Shown: positions 50,496-58,047, counted from the first letter of the stretch. The stretch is 64,000 nt of DNA from an uncultured Enterobacterales bacterium (GCA_946478305.1 CAMLBO010000002.1:1-64000), one strand, 5' to 3'. Numbers and translations: made by a program. Notes: generated from the sequence alone by a model not told the origin.

Positions 50496-50900
50496 GTGGT
50501 TCCGGCAGTGATAAAATCCAATAGATACAACCTGTTTAACATTCGTATACAGCTTATTTTTGCCTTTAGCTCGCCGCTTAGTGTGCAAGAGAGAGATCGA
50601 CAATTATTGAGTGAAATCATCCCACGGTGCAGCAAGAATTCTAGCTTCGCCATCGAGCAGATAAATATGCTTTCCGCAGGTGTAGAACTGCAGCTAACTA
50701 TGTCACCGGAGACGGAAATCCCGATGCTGGTCAACACCCTGAAGACCCACAGCGCTAAACAGCTTGGGGAAATGACGGGCATAAAAAAGAACGGCCTGTG
50801 GCTTCGCGGCTATGTCGCGCATTCTCATGGCAATCTGCCGGAACCTCAACAAAGTCTGTCAGCGCTGGTGGCAAAAAACGGCGGGAGAAATAGTCCATGA
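50496..50900 (+). CDS. Catalytically dead IS200/IS605 TnpA-like small protein
   Basis: 134 residues (GTG at 50496; GTG at 50508 gives 130), not a known Ter component to my knowledge. The order of segments follows the Y1 transposase of IS200: RYNLFNIRIQLIFAFSSPLS (for the WNCKYHIVFAPKYRR strand), VELQLTMSPETEIPMLVNTL with KTHSAK (for HIHMLLEIPPKMSVSSFMGY with LKGKSS) and LWLRGYVAHSHG (for FWCRGYYVDTVG). The HUH histidines are replaced by V and L, and the catalytic tyrosine region reads SALVAKN. The frame is intact and ends ATGA-overlapped with the ATP-grasp gene, arguing for a retained non-transposase role. No strong ribosome site is seen. Confidence 0.6.
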   Translation: MVPAVIKSNRYNLFNIRIQLIFAFSSPLSVQERDRQLLSEIIPRCSKNSSFAIEQINMLSAGVELQLTMSPETEIPMLVNTLKTHSAKQLGEMTGIKKNGLWLRGYVAHSHGNLPEPQQSLSALVAKNGGRNSP

Positions 50901-51946
50901 TCTGGTTAATGGAAGGTCTTTCATCACAGCGCGGCCTCCTCATTGCGCTGCGTCAGGCCATTATTACCGAAAAGTGGTGCAACTTAGGCGGTACCCCGTT
51001 GCAGTTGATGGCATCACACCGTGACTATCGACCGGAGATCACCGATCTGGCAGATGTTGCCCTGCGGGAGCCCGCGGATAAAACGCAAAAACTGGCGTTT
51101 ATCCTGGAAAATATTTCCCGCTATTCCGTCAGCCTGATCCACAGCGGCCGCACCGATAAGTGGTTTGAAGCGCATCGTCCACAGATAGAAGCCTCAGGTG
51201 CGATTCTTATCACCGGCGCACTGAGTATTGAGAGCTTGTTACTGGCCGAAGACAAATACCGTTTTACCCTGCAACTGGCACAACAAGGCATTCCCCATAC
51301 GCCAGCCTGCCTGGTGGAAACCCTGCCCGCGCTTGACGCTGCACTCAGGAGCATTAAGTCTGATTTCCCCGAACTGTGCATAAAACCCAATCAGGGTATT
51401 TATGGCAGTGGTTACTGGCGCCTGGACGACCATGCCAGTGCAGATTTGGTGCTGCGAAAACCTGATAGCCGGCGCATAAATACGCAGATTTACCTGGATA
51501 TGGTGGCTAAAAGCGGTGGACTTGCGCAACCGATGTTAGTCATGCCTTACCTGCCAGGGCCGGAGTGCAGTATCGATATGGTCATTGAACAGGGACGCCC
51601 GTTGGCGGTACTCGGCAGGCGTAAACAGGGTGCTCTGCAGCAGTTTTTCACTGAAGGCGAAGAGATCGAACTGGCCCGTCAGGTGGCAGAACTTCTGCAT
51701 GCCGATGGGCTGATCAACGTGCAAACCCGCGCTGACAACCAGGGGATGGCCCGGGTGCTGGAGTGTAATCTGCGCCCCAGCGGGGGTGTACCTTATGGTC
51801 TGCAAAGTGGCTTCAATTTACCCGCCATTATGGTGGCTTCGCGCCTGGGTTTACCTCTCGCTGAACAGAAGCTCCAGCCTGGCAACGTACGCGTTATCGA
51901 CCAGGCCGTTCACATTCCTGCCCCTGAGCAATCCTATGAAAACTGA
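50897..51946 (+). CDS. ATP-grasp ligase of the Ter-linked biosynthetic operon
   Basis: 349 residues beginning MIWLMEGLSSQRGLLIALRQ. ATP-grasp motifs: LCIKPNQGIYGSGYWRLD (ATP-binding lysine and glycine loop), VMPYLPGPECSIDMVIEQG (carbamoyl-phosphate synthase-like) and LECNLRPSGGVPYG (Mg-binding E-x-N). Such enzymes couple ATP hydrolysis to joining a carboxylate and a nucleophile. GGGAG precedes the ATG. It is the first enzyme gene of a tight five-enzyme operon predicted, with the PRTases, to make a nucleoside-like metabolite; the product is unknown. Confidence 0.88.
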   Translation: MIWLMEGLSSQRGLLIALRQAIITEKWCNLGGTPLQLMASHRDYRPEITDLADVALREPADKTQKLAFILENISRYSVSLIHSGRTDKWFEAHRPQIEASGAILITGALSIESLLLAEDKYRFTLQLAQQGIPHTPACLVETLPALDAALRSIKSDFPELCIKPNQGIYGSGYWRLDDHASADLVLRKPDSRRINTQIYLDMVAKSGGLAQPMLVMPYLPGPECSIDMVIEQGRPLAVLGRRKQGALQQFFTEGEEIELARQVAELLHADGLINVQTRADNQGMARVLECNLRPSGGVPYGLQSGFNLPAIMVASRLGLPLAEQKLQPGNVRVIDQAVHIPAPEQSYEN

Positions 51947-51983
51947 ATCTGTTGTTGACGATATCTGTCTGGAGGGATCCCGG

Positions 51984-53108
51984 ATGGAAGAACACTATCA
52001 GGCTGCGCTGAGTGCGGGGGTGATGTCATTGCAGCTTCACAGTCAGGCAGGCTGGAGTGCCGAGACCCTGTTTGATATGGCCCAGCGGCGCAATCCGCGC
52101 CGGGCATTTTTGTTCGTCAGTAAAATTTTGGGACGCCATATCCCCTGCCCGCCAAGGCTGATCCGAAAAGCTTTCACGGATCTCGCCAACGGCATTCCTG
52201 ACGGATTACCCGGTCCGGTGCTGGTCATCGGTATGGCAGAAACGGCAGTGGGGCTGGCGGCCGGTGTGCACTCGGTTCTCTCGCCGCGCTATACCGACTC
52301 TCTTTTGCTGACCACCACCCGGCATCCGCTCGGCGGCGAGTTGCTCTGTCATTTCGAGGAGGAGCACAGCCACGCCACCGCGCATCTGGTCCATTTGCCG
52401 ACCGACCCTACGCTGCGGGAAAAACTGCTACAGGCCCGTACGCTGGTGATGGTGGATGATGAAGCCACGACAGGGAAAACTTTTCTTAATCTCTTCAATG
52501 CATTGAAGAAGGCCGGGCTGAGCAAGCTCGAGCACGTTGTCACGGCGACGCTGACCGACTGGTCGGAAAACGCCTTGTCAGGCCAAATCGACCTGCCGGT
52601 CAAGGCCATTTCTCTTGCCCGTGGCTGCTGGCAGTGGGAACCGGCGGCGAATCCGCCGCCGATCAACGCGCCGCACGTTAACATCACCGCCCGAGGCTCC
52701 CAGCCTCTCAACACCATCGCAGATTTATGGGGGCGGACCGGCGTCGAATGTCATACCCGTTTACTCACGGCTAAAGCGCCGCAGAAAGGCCAGCGCATTC
52801 TGGTTCTCGGCTCCGGTGAGTACGTCTGGCAGCCTTACTTACTGGCGCAGTGGCTCGAGGATCAGGGCGCGGAGGTCTGTTTCAGCGCCACCTCCCGCTC
52901 GCCGGTCGCCATCGGTAATGCCATTCACAGTGCCATGAGCTTTACCGATAACTATGGTCTTGGCGTGCCGATGTATGTCTATAACGTTGATCCAACGCAG
53001 TGGGACCGGGTGATTTTATGCTCGGAGACACCGGCAGCCTCGTGGGATCCCAGCTTTCTGGCGCAGTTTACTCACCTGGAAATCAACGAGGCCGTCCATG
53101 ACTGCTAA
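51984..53108 (+). CDS. PRTase_2 phosphoribosyltransferase with TRSP domain
   Basis: 374 residues. The N-terminal half is a type I PRTase with the PRPP loop LVMVDDEATTGKTFLNLFN near residue 160; the C-terminal half, with RILVLGSGEYVWQPYLLAQW and SFTDNYGLGVPMYVYNV, matches the TRSP domain known to follow PRTase_2. I chose the ATG at 51984, seven bases after GGAGGG; an ATG at 51936, overlapping the previous gene by 11 bases, has a poor site. Likely attaches a base-like ring to ribose phosphate, or the reverse (inference). Confidence 0.87.
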   Translation: MEEHYQAALSAGVMSLQLHSQAGWSAETLFDMAQRRNPRRAFLFVSKILGRHIPCPPRLIRKAFTDLANGIPDGLPGPVLVIGMAETAVGLAAGVHSVLSPRYTDSLLLTTTRHPLGGELLCHFEEEHSHATAHLVHLPTDPTLREKLLQARTLVMVDDEATTGKTFLNLFNALKKAGLSKLEHVVTATLTDWSENALSGQIDLPVKAISLARGCWQWEPAANPPPINAPHVNITARGSQPLNTIADLWGRTGVECHTRLLTAKAPQKGQRILVLGSGEYVWQPYLLAQWLEDQGAEVCFSATSRSPVAIGNAIHSAMSFTDNYGLGVPMYVYNVDPTQWDRVILCSETPAASWDPSFLAQFTHLEINEAVHDC

Positions 53109-53934
53109 TTTGGCCACGCGCCCGCTGATCTTTACCGATCTCGATGACACCCTGTTCCAGACCGGGCGAAAAATCACTGATGACCGCGAGCGCAGGCTCA
53201 GCCTGCCGGGTGCGCTGGACAGAAGCCTTGCACCACGCAGTTTTATGACACCGCGTCAGAACAATTTGGTTCAGTGGCTGCTGACCGGCGCCGAAACCAT
53301 TCCGGTGACCGCACGTGGCACGGATGAGATGGCCCGCGTTTGTATTCCTTTTGATTCCTGGGCTATTACCACCCACGGCGCAGTGATCCTCACTCCTGAG
53401 GGTAGGGCCGATGCACAGTGGCAGCAGTGGATCACAGAGCAAATGCGCGACTATCTGCCGCGCCTTTTCACTCTGGAGCGGCACCTCAGCCACATGCTGG
53501 CTGACCCGCAGGCAGTTTCATCGCACCTGCCCGTTGAGGCGGGATGGTGCCGGATGAATCAGGAGTACGGCATGCCGGTATATCTGGTGATGAAGGTAAA
53601 CGACAGTCAGCATCTGGCCGCACTGAATCAGTACGCCGACTGGGTGGAGCAGACTTTCGATCTCGGGGGTTTTTATGTTCACCGTAACGGCAATAACGTT
53701 GCCTGGCTGCCGGAGTGCATTGGCAAAGCACACGCGGTTAAATTTTTACTGAACCGGCTTCGGGCTGAACATCCTGATCGTCCGGCACTGGGTTTTGGCG
53801 ACAGCCTGTCAGACTTCAGCTTTATGCAGCAGTGCGATTTTATGGTGTTGCCACAGCGCAGCCAACTGCTGGGGGCACTGGAAAGTACGCTGTCCGCCGC
53901 CATATCACAGGGAGAGAACCATGCCCCTACCTGA
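53098..53934 (+). CDS. HAD-superfamily phosphatase of the Ter-linked operon
   Basis: 278 residues. HAD motif I is LIFTDLDDTLFQTG (nucleophile Asp and acid Asp), motif II is IPVTARG, and the motif III/IV region is GKAHAVKFLLNRL with LGFGDSLSDFSFM. A Cof-type cap domain lies between. It overlaps the preceding gene by 11 bases and the next by 14, indicating coupled translation. Probably dephosphorylates the sugar-phosphate intermediate of the pathway (inference from context). Confidence 0.88.
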   Translation: MTANLATRPLIFTDLDDTLFQTGRKITDDRERRLSLPGALDRSLAPRSFMTPRQNNLVQWLLTGAETIPVTARGTDEMARVCIPFDSWAITTHGAVILTPEGRADAQWQQWITEQMRDYLPRLFTLERHLSHMLADPQAVSSHLPVEAGWCRMNQEYGMPVYLVMKVNDSQHLAALNQYADWVEQTFDLGGFYVHRNGNNVAWLPECIGKAHAVKFLLNRLRAEHPDRPALGFGDSLSDFSFMQQCDFMVLPQRSQLLGALESTLSAAISQGENHAPT

Positions 53935-55030
53935 ATTTCCACAGCAGACACTGCAGTCAGGGTCCTATCCGCCGGGCGATATTCAGTTTTTACTGGCCCC
54001 CGCGCAGATTGCGTTCACCTCAGTGGCAGAGAAAGAGCGCCTGATCCAGAGCGGCGAAAAACACTATTCAGACATGCTGTCGCAGGAGCCGTCGCCGTCG
54101 GACAAACATCTGTCTCTCTACCAGCACGCCATGACAGACTTCGGCCCGCGACTGGCCCGTGAAGTCACCGCTCTGGCTAAAGGCCTGGCGGCACAGGTCA
54201 CCGTCCGCCCGATAGTACTGACCTCACTGGTGCGCGCCGGTGTCCCCCTGGGCGTCTGCTTGCTACATGCATTGCGTGACATGCAGATAGATGCCGTGCA
54301 TTACGGCATCAGTATCATTCGTGACCGCGGGCTGGATGAGGCCGCGCTGGCCGGTATAACCCGGCGCCATGGCAGCCAGGGCGTGGTATTTATTGATGGC
54401 TGGACCGGTAAAGGCGCCATATCGCGCCAGCTCAGCGCCTCGCTGGCTGGCCGGCCAGAATTGGGCTCGCCGCCAAGACTGGCAGTGCTGGCTGACCCCG
54501 GCGGTTGTGCATGGCTGTCTGCCAGCGGAGAAGATTGGCTGATCCCCTTCGGCATACTTGGTGCACCGGTTTCAGGGCTGGTCAGCCGCTCGCTTTGGCG
54601 CGAAAATGGCTTTCACGCCTCCCTGTTCTGCCAGCATCTGCAACCTTACGATCTCAGCGCTGACTTTGTCGCAGCGGTTGACTCCCTGCGTCGTCAGCAA
54701 CGCGATGATATCCCGGCGGTTACCCCGCGTGATGAAGAGAAAAACCGCCTGCGCCTGCTGAGCGAAGAGGTGATTAACCGGCTGGCTGAACGTTTTAACG
54801 TGCACTCGCTAAACCATATTAAACCCGGCATCGCCGAAGCGACCCGCGCCGTGATGCGCCGCGTGCCGGATCACGTCCTGGTAGCCAGCAGGCAGGATGC
54901 CGACGTCGCGCTGCTGGTCCATTTGGCCGAAAGTCGTGGCATCAGGGTCGAAGAAGTCGGGAGCGAGATCGGTGCCTATCGCGCCGTCACCCTGATCAAG
55001 CAAGTGCATAAGCCGGAGACAAGACAATGA
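53921..55030 (+). CDS. StiP-type PRTase_1 protein with C-terminal PELOTA domain
   Basis: 369 residues. The N-terminal region has LAPAQIAFTSVAEKERLIQS and the PRTase-like loop GVVFIDGWTGKGAISRQL, the pattern annotated as StiP/PRTase_1 (PF11202; sometimes called a cysteine protease). The C-terminal 80 residues (NHIKPGIAEATRAVMRRVPD and the DADVALLVHLAES segment) look like the PELOTA RNA-binding-type domain. ATG at 53921 with AGGGAGAG upstream; longer frames overlap the HAD gene too far. Likely second ribosyl-transfer enzyme of the pathway. Confidence 0.85.
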   Translation: MPLPEFPQQTLQSGSYPPGDIQFLLAPAQIAFTSVAEKERLIQSGEKHYSDMLSQEPSPSDKHLSLYQHAMTDFGPRLAREVTALAKGLAAQVTVRPIVLTSLVRAGVPLGVCLLHALRDMQIDAVHYGISIIRDRGLDEAALAGITRRHGSQGVVFIDGWTGKGAISRQLSASLAGRPELGSPPRLAVLADPGGCAWLSASGEDWLIPFGILGAPVSGLVSRSLWRENGFHASLFCQHLQPYDLSADFVAAVDSLRRQQRDDIPAVTPRDEEKNRLRLLSEEVINRLAERFNVHSLNHIKPGIAEATRAVMRRVPDHVLVASRQDADVALLVHLAESRGIRVEEVGSEIGAYRAVTLIKQVHKPETRQ

Positions 55031-55971
55031 AGAAAATCACCCCCAACGACCTCGGGGCCACCCTATATGTCCCTGCTACGCACCCGGAACTGACGCGTAT
55101 TGCCTGCGGCGAAAAGTACCCGGGCTTGCTGTCGATGGTTATCTGCCTTGAAGACGCCGTGCTGGACCGGGATATTCCACAGGCGCTGGATAACCTGCGA
55201 AAAACGCTGTTTATTCTTAAAAGCCCGCGCCATGTCAGCGACGGGCCGCTGGTGTTTATCCGCCCCCGTAGCAGTGCAATGGCAGCTGCACTGGTGGCGG
55301 ATAAAACCTTTTGTCTGCATGCGGCTGATGGCCTGGTATTACCCAAATTTACCCTGTCTTCACTGGATATCTGGCTGCGGATCACCGCCGGTACCCATCT
55401 GCTGTGGATGCCAACCTTGGAGGACGCCGAGGTTTACGACGTCACTAAAATGCAGCAAATGGCGCAAGCCCTTAAGGCCAAAGCCGCCAACCGCGTGCTG
55501 GTGCTGCGCATCGGTGGCAATGATTTGATGAGCGTCCTGGGCCTGCGCCGCAGCAAGGAATACACGCTATACGACGGCCCGCTGGGATACGTGATCAAAA
55601 TGCTGGTCAGCGTATTTGGCGCGCAGGGTTTCTCTTTAACCTCGCCGGTCTGCGAGCTTATCGAACCCGACGACATGCTCCGGCGCGAACTAAAGCAGGA
55701 TATGTTGCACGGATTAGTCGGTAAAACTGCCATTCACCCAAGCCAGATCCCCATCATCCACAATGCCCTGCGCGTCGCCCCCCGCGATTATCAGGAAGCT
55801 TTGCATATCATCAATGCTGACAGTGCCGTATACAAATCTGACGGCGCCATGTGTGAACCCGCAACGCACGTGAACTGGGCGCACCGGATTATTCAGCAGG
55901 GGAAGAAATATGGATACCTGGAGCCAATCAATGGCGGAGGAAGCGAATGGCGATTCGAGGATGCGCGTTGA
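55027..55971 (+). CDS. HpcH/HpaI (CitE-like) TIM-barrel lyase/aldolase
   Basis: 314 residues overlapping the StiP gene by ATGA. CitE-type landmarks: the N-terminal LGATLYVPATHPEL, the metal acid in VICLEDAVLDRD, the substrate Arg in VFIRPRS, the second acid in MPTLEDAEVYDV and GKTAIHPSQIPIIHNAL. The family cleaves or forms C-C bonds of (acyl-CoA or free) 2-keto and malyl-type acids. As last gene of the operon it could build a carbon skeleton for the ligase; the true substrate is unknown. Confidence 0.88.
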   Translation: MKKITPNDLGATLYVPATHPELTRIACGEKYPGLLSMVICLEDAVLDRDIPQALDNLRKTLFILKSPRHVSDGPLVFIRPRSSAMAAALVADKTFCLHAADGLVLPKFTLSSLDIWLRITAGTHLLWMPTLEDAEVYDVTKMQQMAQALKAKAANRVLVLRIGGNDLMSVLGLRRSKEYTLYDGPLGYVIKMLVSVFGAQGFSLTSPVCELIEPDDMLRRELKQDMLHGLVGKTAIHPSQIPIIHNALRVAPRDYQEALHIINADSAVYKSDGAMCEPATHVNWAHRIIQQGKKYGYLEPINGGGSEWRFEDAR

Positions 55972-55975
55972 GGGC

Positions 55976-56101
55976 AAGACCTTGGGCTGCCGCCCAAACC
56001 CGCTTTTCAGGTCAAGGTCGTGGGCGTCGGCCCACACCGGGCAGGCTTCGGGTTGCGCTCCGAACTCGCTTTTAAGGTCAAGACCTTGGGTTGCCACCCA
56101 A
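55976..56101 (+). repeat. Array of four short hairpin units
   Basis: Hairpins at 55982-55997 (TTGGGC/GCCCAA), 56020-56035 (GTGGGC/GCCCAC), 56047-56064 (TTCGGG/TCCGAA with one G-T pair) and 56086-56101 (TTGGGT/ACCCAA), separated by related spacers (CGCTTTTCAGGTCAAG and CGCTTTTAAGGTCAAG). The first and last keep the TGCC loop and differ by a compensated C-G to T-A pair. Confidence 0.75.
56012..56039 (+). repeat. Left arm of a 28-base perfect inverted repeat
   Basis: Runs from TCAAGGTCGTGGGC through GTCGGCCCACACCG. Its exact reverse complement is at 56582-56609, 542 bases further on. It contains one of the small hairpins. Confidence 0.85.
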
Positions 56102-56311
56102 ACTGGCCTAAAGAGGCGCCTATCGCCGCGCCTCTTTAGAATCTCCGGCTCTTTTAAAAACAGCAGCTGCGCAAGTTGGGATGGCCGTGTTTCAGTTACC
56201 ACCGCGATAGCCGTAAAATGTCAGCCCTTCGGGCTTCCCGGCTGCGGGTTCGAGCCAACGGTAAAGACGTTGTCTCTCCACCGACTTGCCGGTGACATTT
56301 TGAACACGGCC
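56080..56311 (+). repeat. Structured element, copy L
   Basis: About 232 bases with ordered stems: TTGGGT/ACCCAA (56086-56101); an 11-bp stem TAAAGAGGCGC/GCGCCTCTTTA (56109-56138) with loop CTATCGCC; an outer long-range stem GGCCGTGTT (56183-56191) with AACACGGCC (56303-56311); an inner stem AAAATGTCA (56215-56223) with TGACATTTT (56293-56301) enclosing a small AGCCC/GGGCT hairpin. GGGGCTTTTT follows. Confidence 0.7.
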
Positions 56312-56368
56312 GGGGCTTTTTAAAATTCAAAAACAAAATCCGTGTGGTGTTGACCTTTAAAATGTCGA

Positions 56369-56609
56369 GGCCGCATTCAAAAATGCCGCCGGAGGAGAGG
56401 TGGAAAACCGCGCGTCTTTTGGCGCGGGTTGGAACCCGAACGAAGGGGACCGCAGCGCGGCGGGATTTTGCGGCTATCACTTCGGTACATGAAACACGGC
56501 CATTATGACCAGCGCAGCTGGAGGAGTTCCATGAAAGAGCCCGGGGGTCGAGGGGGCGGCGGCGACTGGCCGCCCCCTCGTCGGTGTGGGCCGACGCCCA
56601 CGACCTTGA
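56369..56609 (-). repeat. Structured element, copy R (inverted)
   Basis: Read on the minus strand it repeats the layout of copy L: GTGGGC/GCCCAC (56586-56601); an 11-bp stem GAGGGGGCGGC/GCCGCCCCCTC (56550-56579) with loop CAGTCGCC; CAGCTGCGC, ATGGCCGTGTTTCA and GATAGCCG in the same order; and an outer stem closed by AATGCGGCC (56369-56377) using two G-T pairs. Stems differ from copy L by paired changes while loops and joints are similar. Confidence 0.7.
56582..56609 (-). repeat. Right arm of the 28-base perfect inverted repeat
   Basis: Exact reverse complement of 56012-56039, running into the hexanucleotide array. Confidence 0.85.
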
Positions 56610-56640
56610 AGTTGAAGTTGAAGTTGAAGTTGAAGTTGAA
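56606..56640 (+). repeat. Hexanucleotide tandem repeat (TTGAAG), about 5.8 copies
   Basis: Five perfect TTGAAG units and a partial sixth, ending 54 bases before the yegD ATG. In the yegD frame it would read (Val-Glu)n with no stop before the gene, from a GTG at 56584. Confidence 0.9.
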
Positions 56641-56694
56641 TTCGAAGCCAAAACCACATACAGTCCTGCCCCTTCTTTGGCATGGGGAACAGTA

Positions 56695-58047
56695 ATGTTT
56701 ATTGGATTTGACTACGGCACCGCAAATTGCTCCGTCGCCGTGATGCGCGATGATAACGCCCACCTGCTGGCGTTAGAAAACAACGATCCCTATTTACCCT
56801 CCATGCTGTGTGCGCCTACGCGTGAAGCGGTCAGCGAATGGCTGAACCGTCACGGGCAGGTTCCGGCGGGCAGTGACGAAAATATTGCGCTGTTGCGCCG
56901 CAGTATCAGCTTTAACCGTGAAGAAGATATTCCGGTTAATGCCAATAGCGTGAATTTTGGTTTGCAGGCGCTTTCTACCTATATGGAAGATCCGGAGGAG
57001 GTCTATTTCGTGCGCTCGCCGAAATCCTTCCTGGGGGCGAACGGTCTGAAACCACAGCAGATTGCGCTGTTTGAAGATCTGGTGTGCGCCATGATGTTCC
57101 ACATCAAGCGTCAGGCAGAAAGCGCGCTGCAACAAAGCATTGAACAAACGGTGATTGGCCGCCCGATTAACTTTCAGGGCATGGGCGGTGAAGACGCCAA
57201 CCGTCAGGCGCAGGGGATTTTGCAACGTGCAGCTGAGCGTGCAGGTTTCCGCGATATCGCTTTCCAGTTTGAGCCGGTGGCAGCAGGTCTTGATTTCGAA
57301 GCCACGCTAAGCGAAGAAAAAACCGTATTGGTCGTGGATATCGGCGGCGGCACCACCGACTGCTCGGTGCTGCTGATGGGCCCGCAGTGGCGCGATAAAG
57401 CCGAGCGCCAGCAAAGTTTGCTGGGCCACAGCGGATGCCGCGTGGGTGGCAATGATCTGGATATCATGACTGCGTTTAAACAGCTGACGCCGCAGTTTGG
57501 TATGGGCAGTGAAACCGTGAAAGGGATTGCTATTCCTTCCCTGCCTTACTGGAATGCCGTCGCCACCAATGACGTCCCTGCTCAGCTGGATTTCTACAGC
57601 GTGGCCAATGGCCGTATGCTGCGGGATTTAATCCGCGACGCTGCCCAGCCGGATCAGATAAAACGTCTGCTGAAAGTGCATCAGCAACGTCTGAGCTATC
57701 GCCTGGTGCGTACGGCAGAAGAGAGCAAGATCGCGCTATCCGACCGTGAAAACGTCACCGCTTCGCTCGACTTTATCGAGGCCGGCCTGGCAGAAAATAT
57801 CAGTCAGGAGCAGCTGAGTGAGGCCATTGCGCAGCCACTGGAACGCATTCAGGAGCAGGTAAAACTGGCGCTCTCCACCAGCAATATCCAGCCGGATGTG
57901 ATCTACCTGACCGGTGGCAGTGCACGTTCACCGCTTCTGCGCGCCGCGTTGCAGGCACAACTGCCGGGGATCCCGCTGGTTGGTGGCAATGATTTTGGCT
58001 CGGTCACCGCCGGTCTGGCGCGCTGGGCACAAACGCTGTTCCGTTAA
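56695..58047 (+). CDS. yegD: Hsp70-family chaperone-like protein YegD
   Basis: 450 residues, the E. coli YegD length. ASKHA ATPase motifs: FIGFDYGTANCSVAVM (phosphate 1), TVLVVDIGGGTTDCSVLLMG (phosphate 2), the adenosine-binding VIYLTGGSARSPLLRAAL and a connector with RVGGNDLDIMTAF. The substrate-binding half of DnaK is absent. ATG at 56695 with GGGGAA upstream; a longer frame through the hexanucleotide repeat is possible but adds nothing conserved. A strong terminator follows. Role unknown; position after alkA is conserved apart from the inserted Ter region. Confidence 0.92.
   Translation: MFIGFDYGTANCSVAVMRDDNAHLLALENNDPYLPSMLCAPTREAVSEWLNRHGQVPAGSDENIALLRRSISFNREEDIPVNANSVNFGLQALSTYMEDPEEVYFVRSPKSFLGANGLKPQQIALFEDLVCAMMFHIKRQAESALQQSIEQTVIGRPINFQGMGGEDANRQAQGILQRAAERAGFRDIAFQFEPVAAGLDFEATLSEEKTVLVVDIGGGTTDCSVLLMGPQWRDKAERQQSLLGHSGCRVGGNDLDIMTAFKQLTPQFGMGSETVKGIAIPSLPYWNAVATNDVPAQLDFYSVANGRMLRDLIRDAAQPDQIKRLLKVHQQRLSYRLVRTAEESKIALSDRENVTASLDFIEAGLAENISQEQLSEAIAQPLERIQEQVKLALSTSNIQPDVIYLTGGSARSPLLRAALQAQLPGIPLVGGNDFGSVTAGLARWAQTLFR

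Larger units (their letters stand above)
55972..56694. other. Gene-free, repeat-dense region between the biosynthetic operon and yegD
   Basis: 723 GC-rich bases with several long frames in many directions, none credible. It holds an array of small hairpins, two inverted copies of a structured element, a 28-base perfect inverted repeat and a hexanucleotide repeat (see separate entries). The CitE-like gene has no classical terminator before this region. Confidence 0.7.

Noticed and set aside
56230-56262. GGGTTCGAGCC, resembling a tRNA T-loop
   Set aside because: No acceptor, D or anticodon arms fit around it; it belongs to structured element L, where copy R has GGGTTCCAACCC forming a different hairpin.
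55714-56657. Several frames of 100-160 codons on both strands (55714-56202 minus, 55910-56323 plus, 56196-56657 minus)
   Set aside because: They overlap each other and the CitE-like gene, are low-complexity translations of the hairpins and the hexanucleotide repeat, and lack ribosome sites. The sequence is better explained as structured repeats.
56584-56694. N-terminal extension of YegD through the hexanucleotide repeat
   Set aside because: The ATG at 56695 gives the conserved 450-residue length and has a ribosome site; the extension consists of repeat-derived (Val-Glu)n.
49772-56694. Complete insertion sequence or integron bringing in the Ter module
   Set aside because: No tRNA target, integrase, flanking direct repeats or intact transposase was found; only the TnpA-like remnant and local inverted repeats are present.
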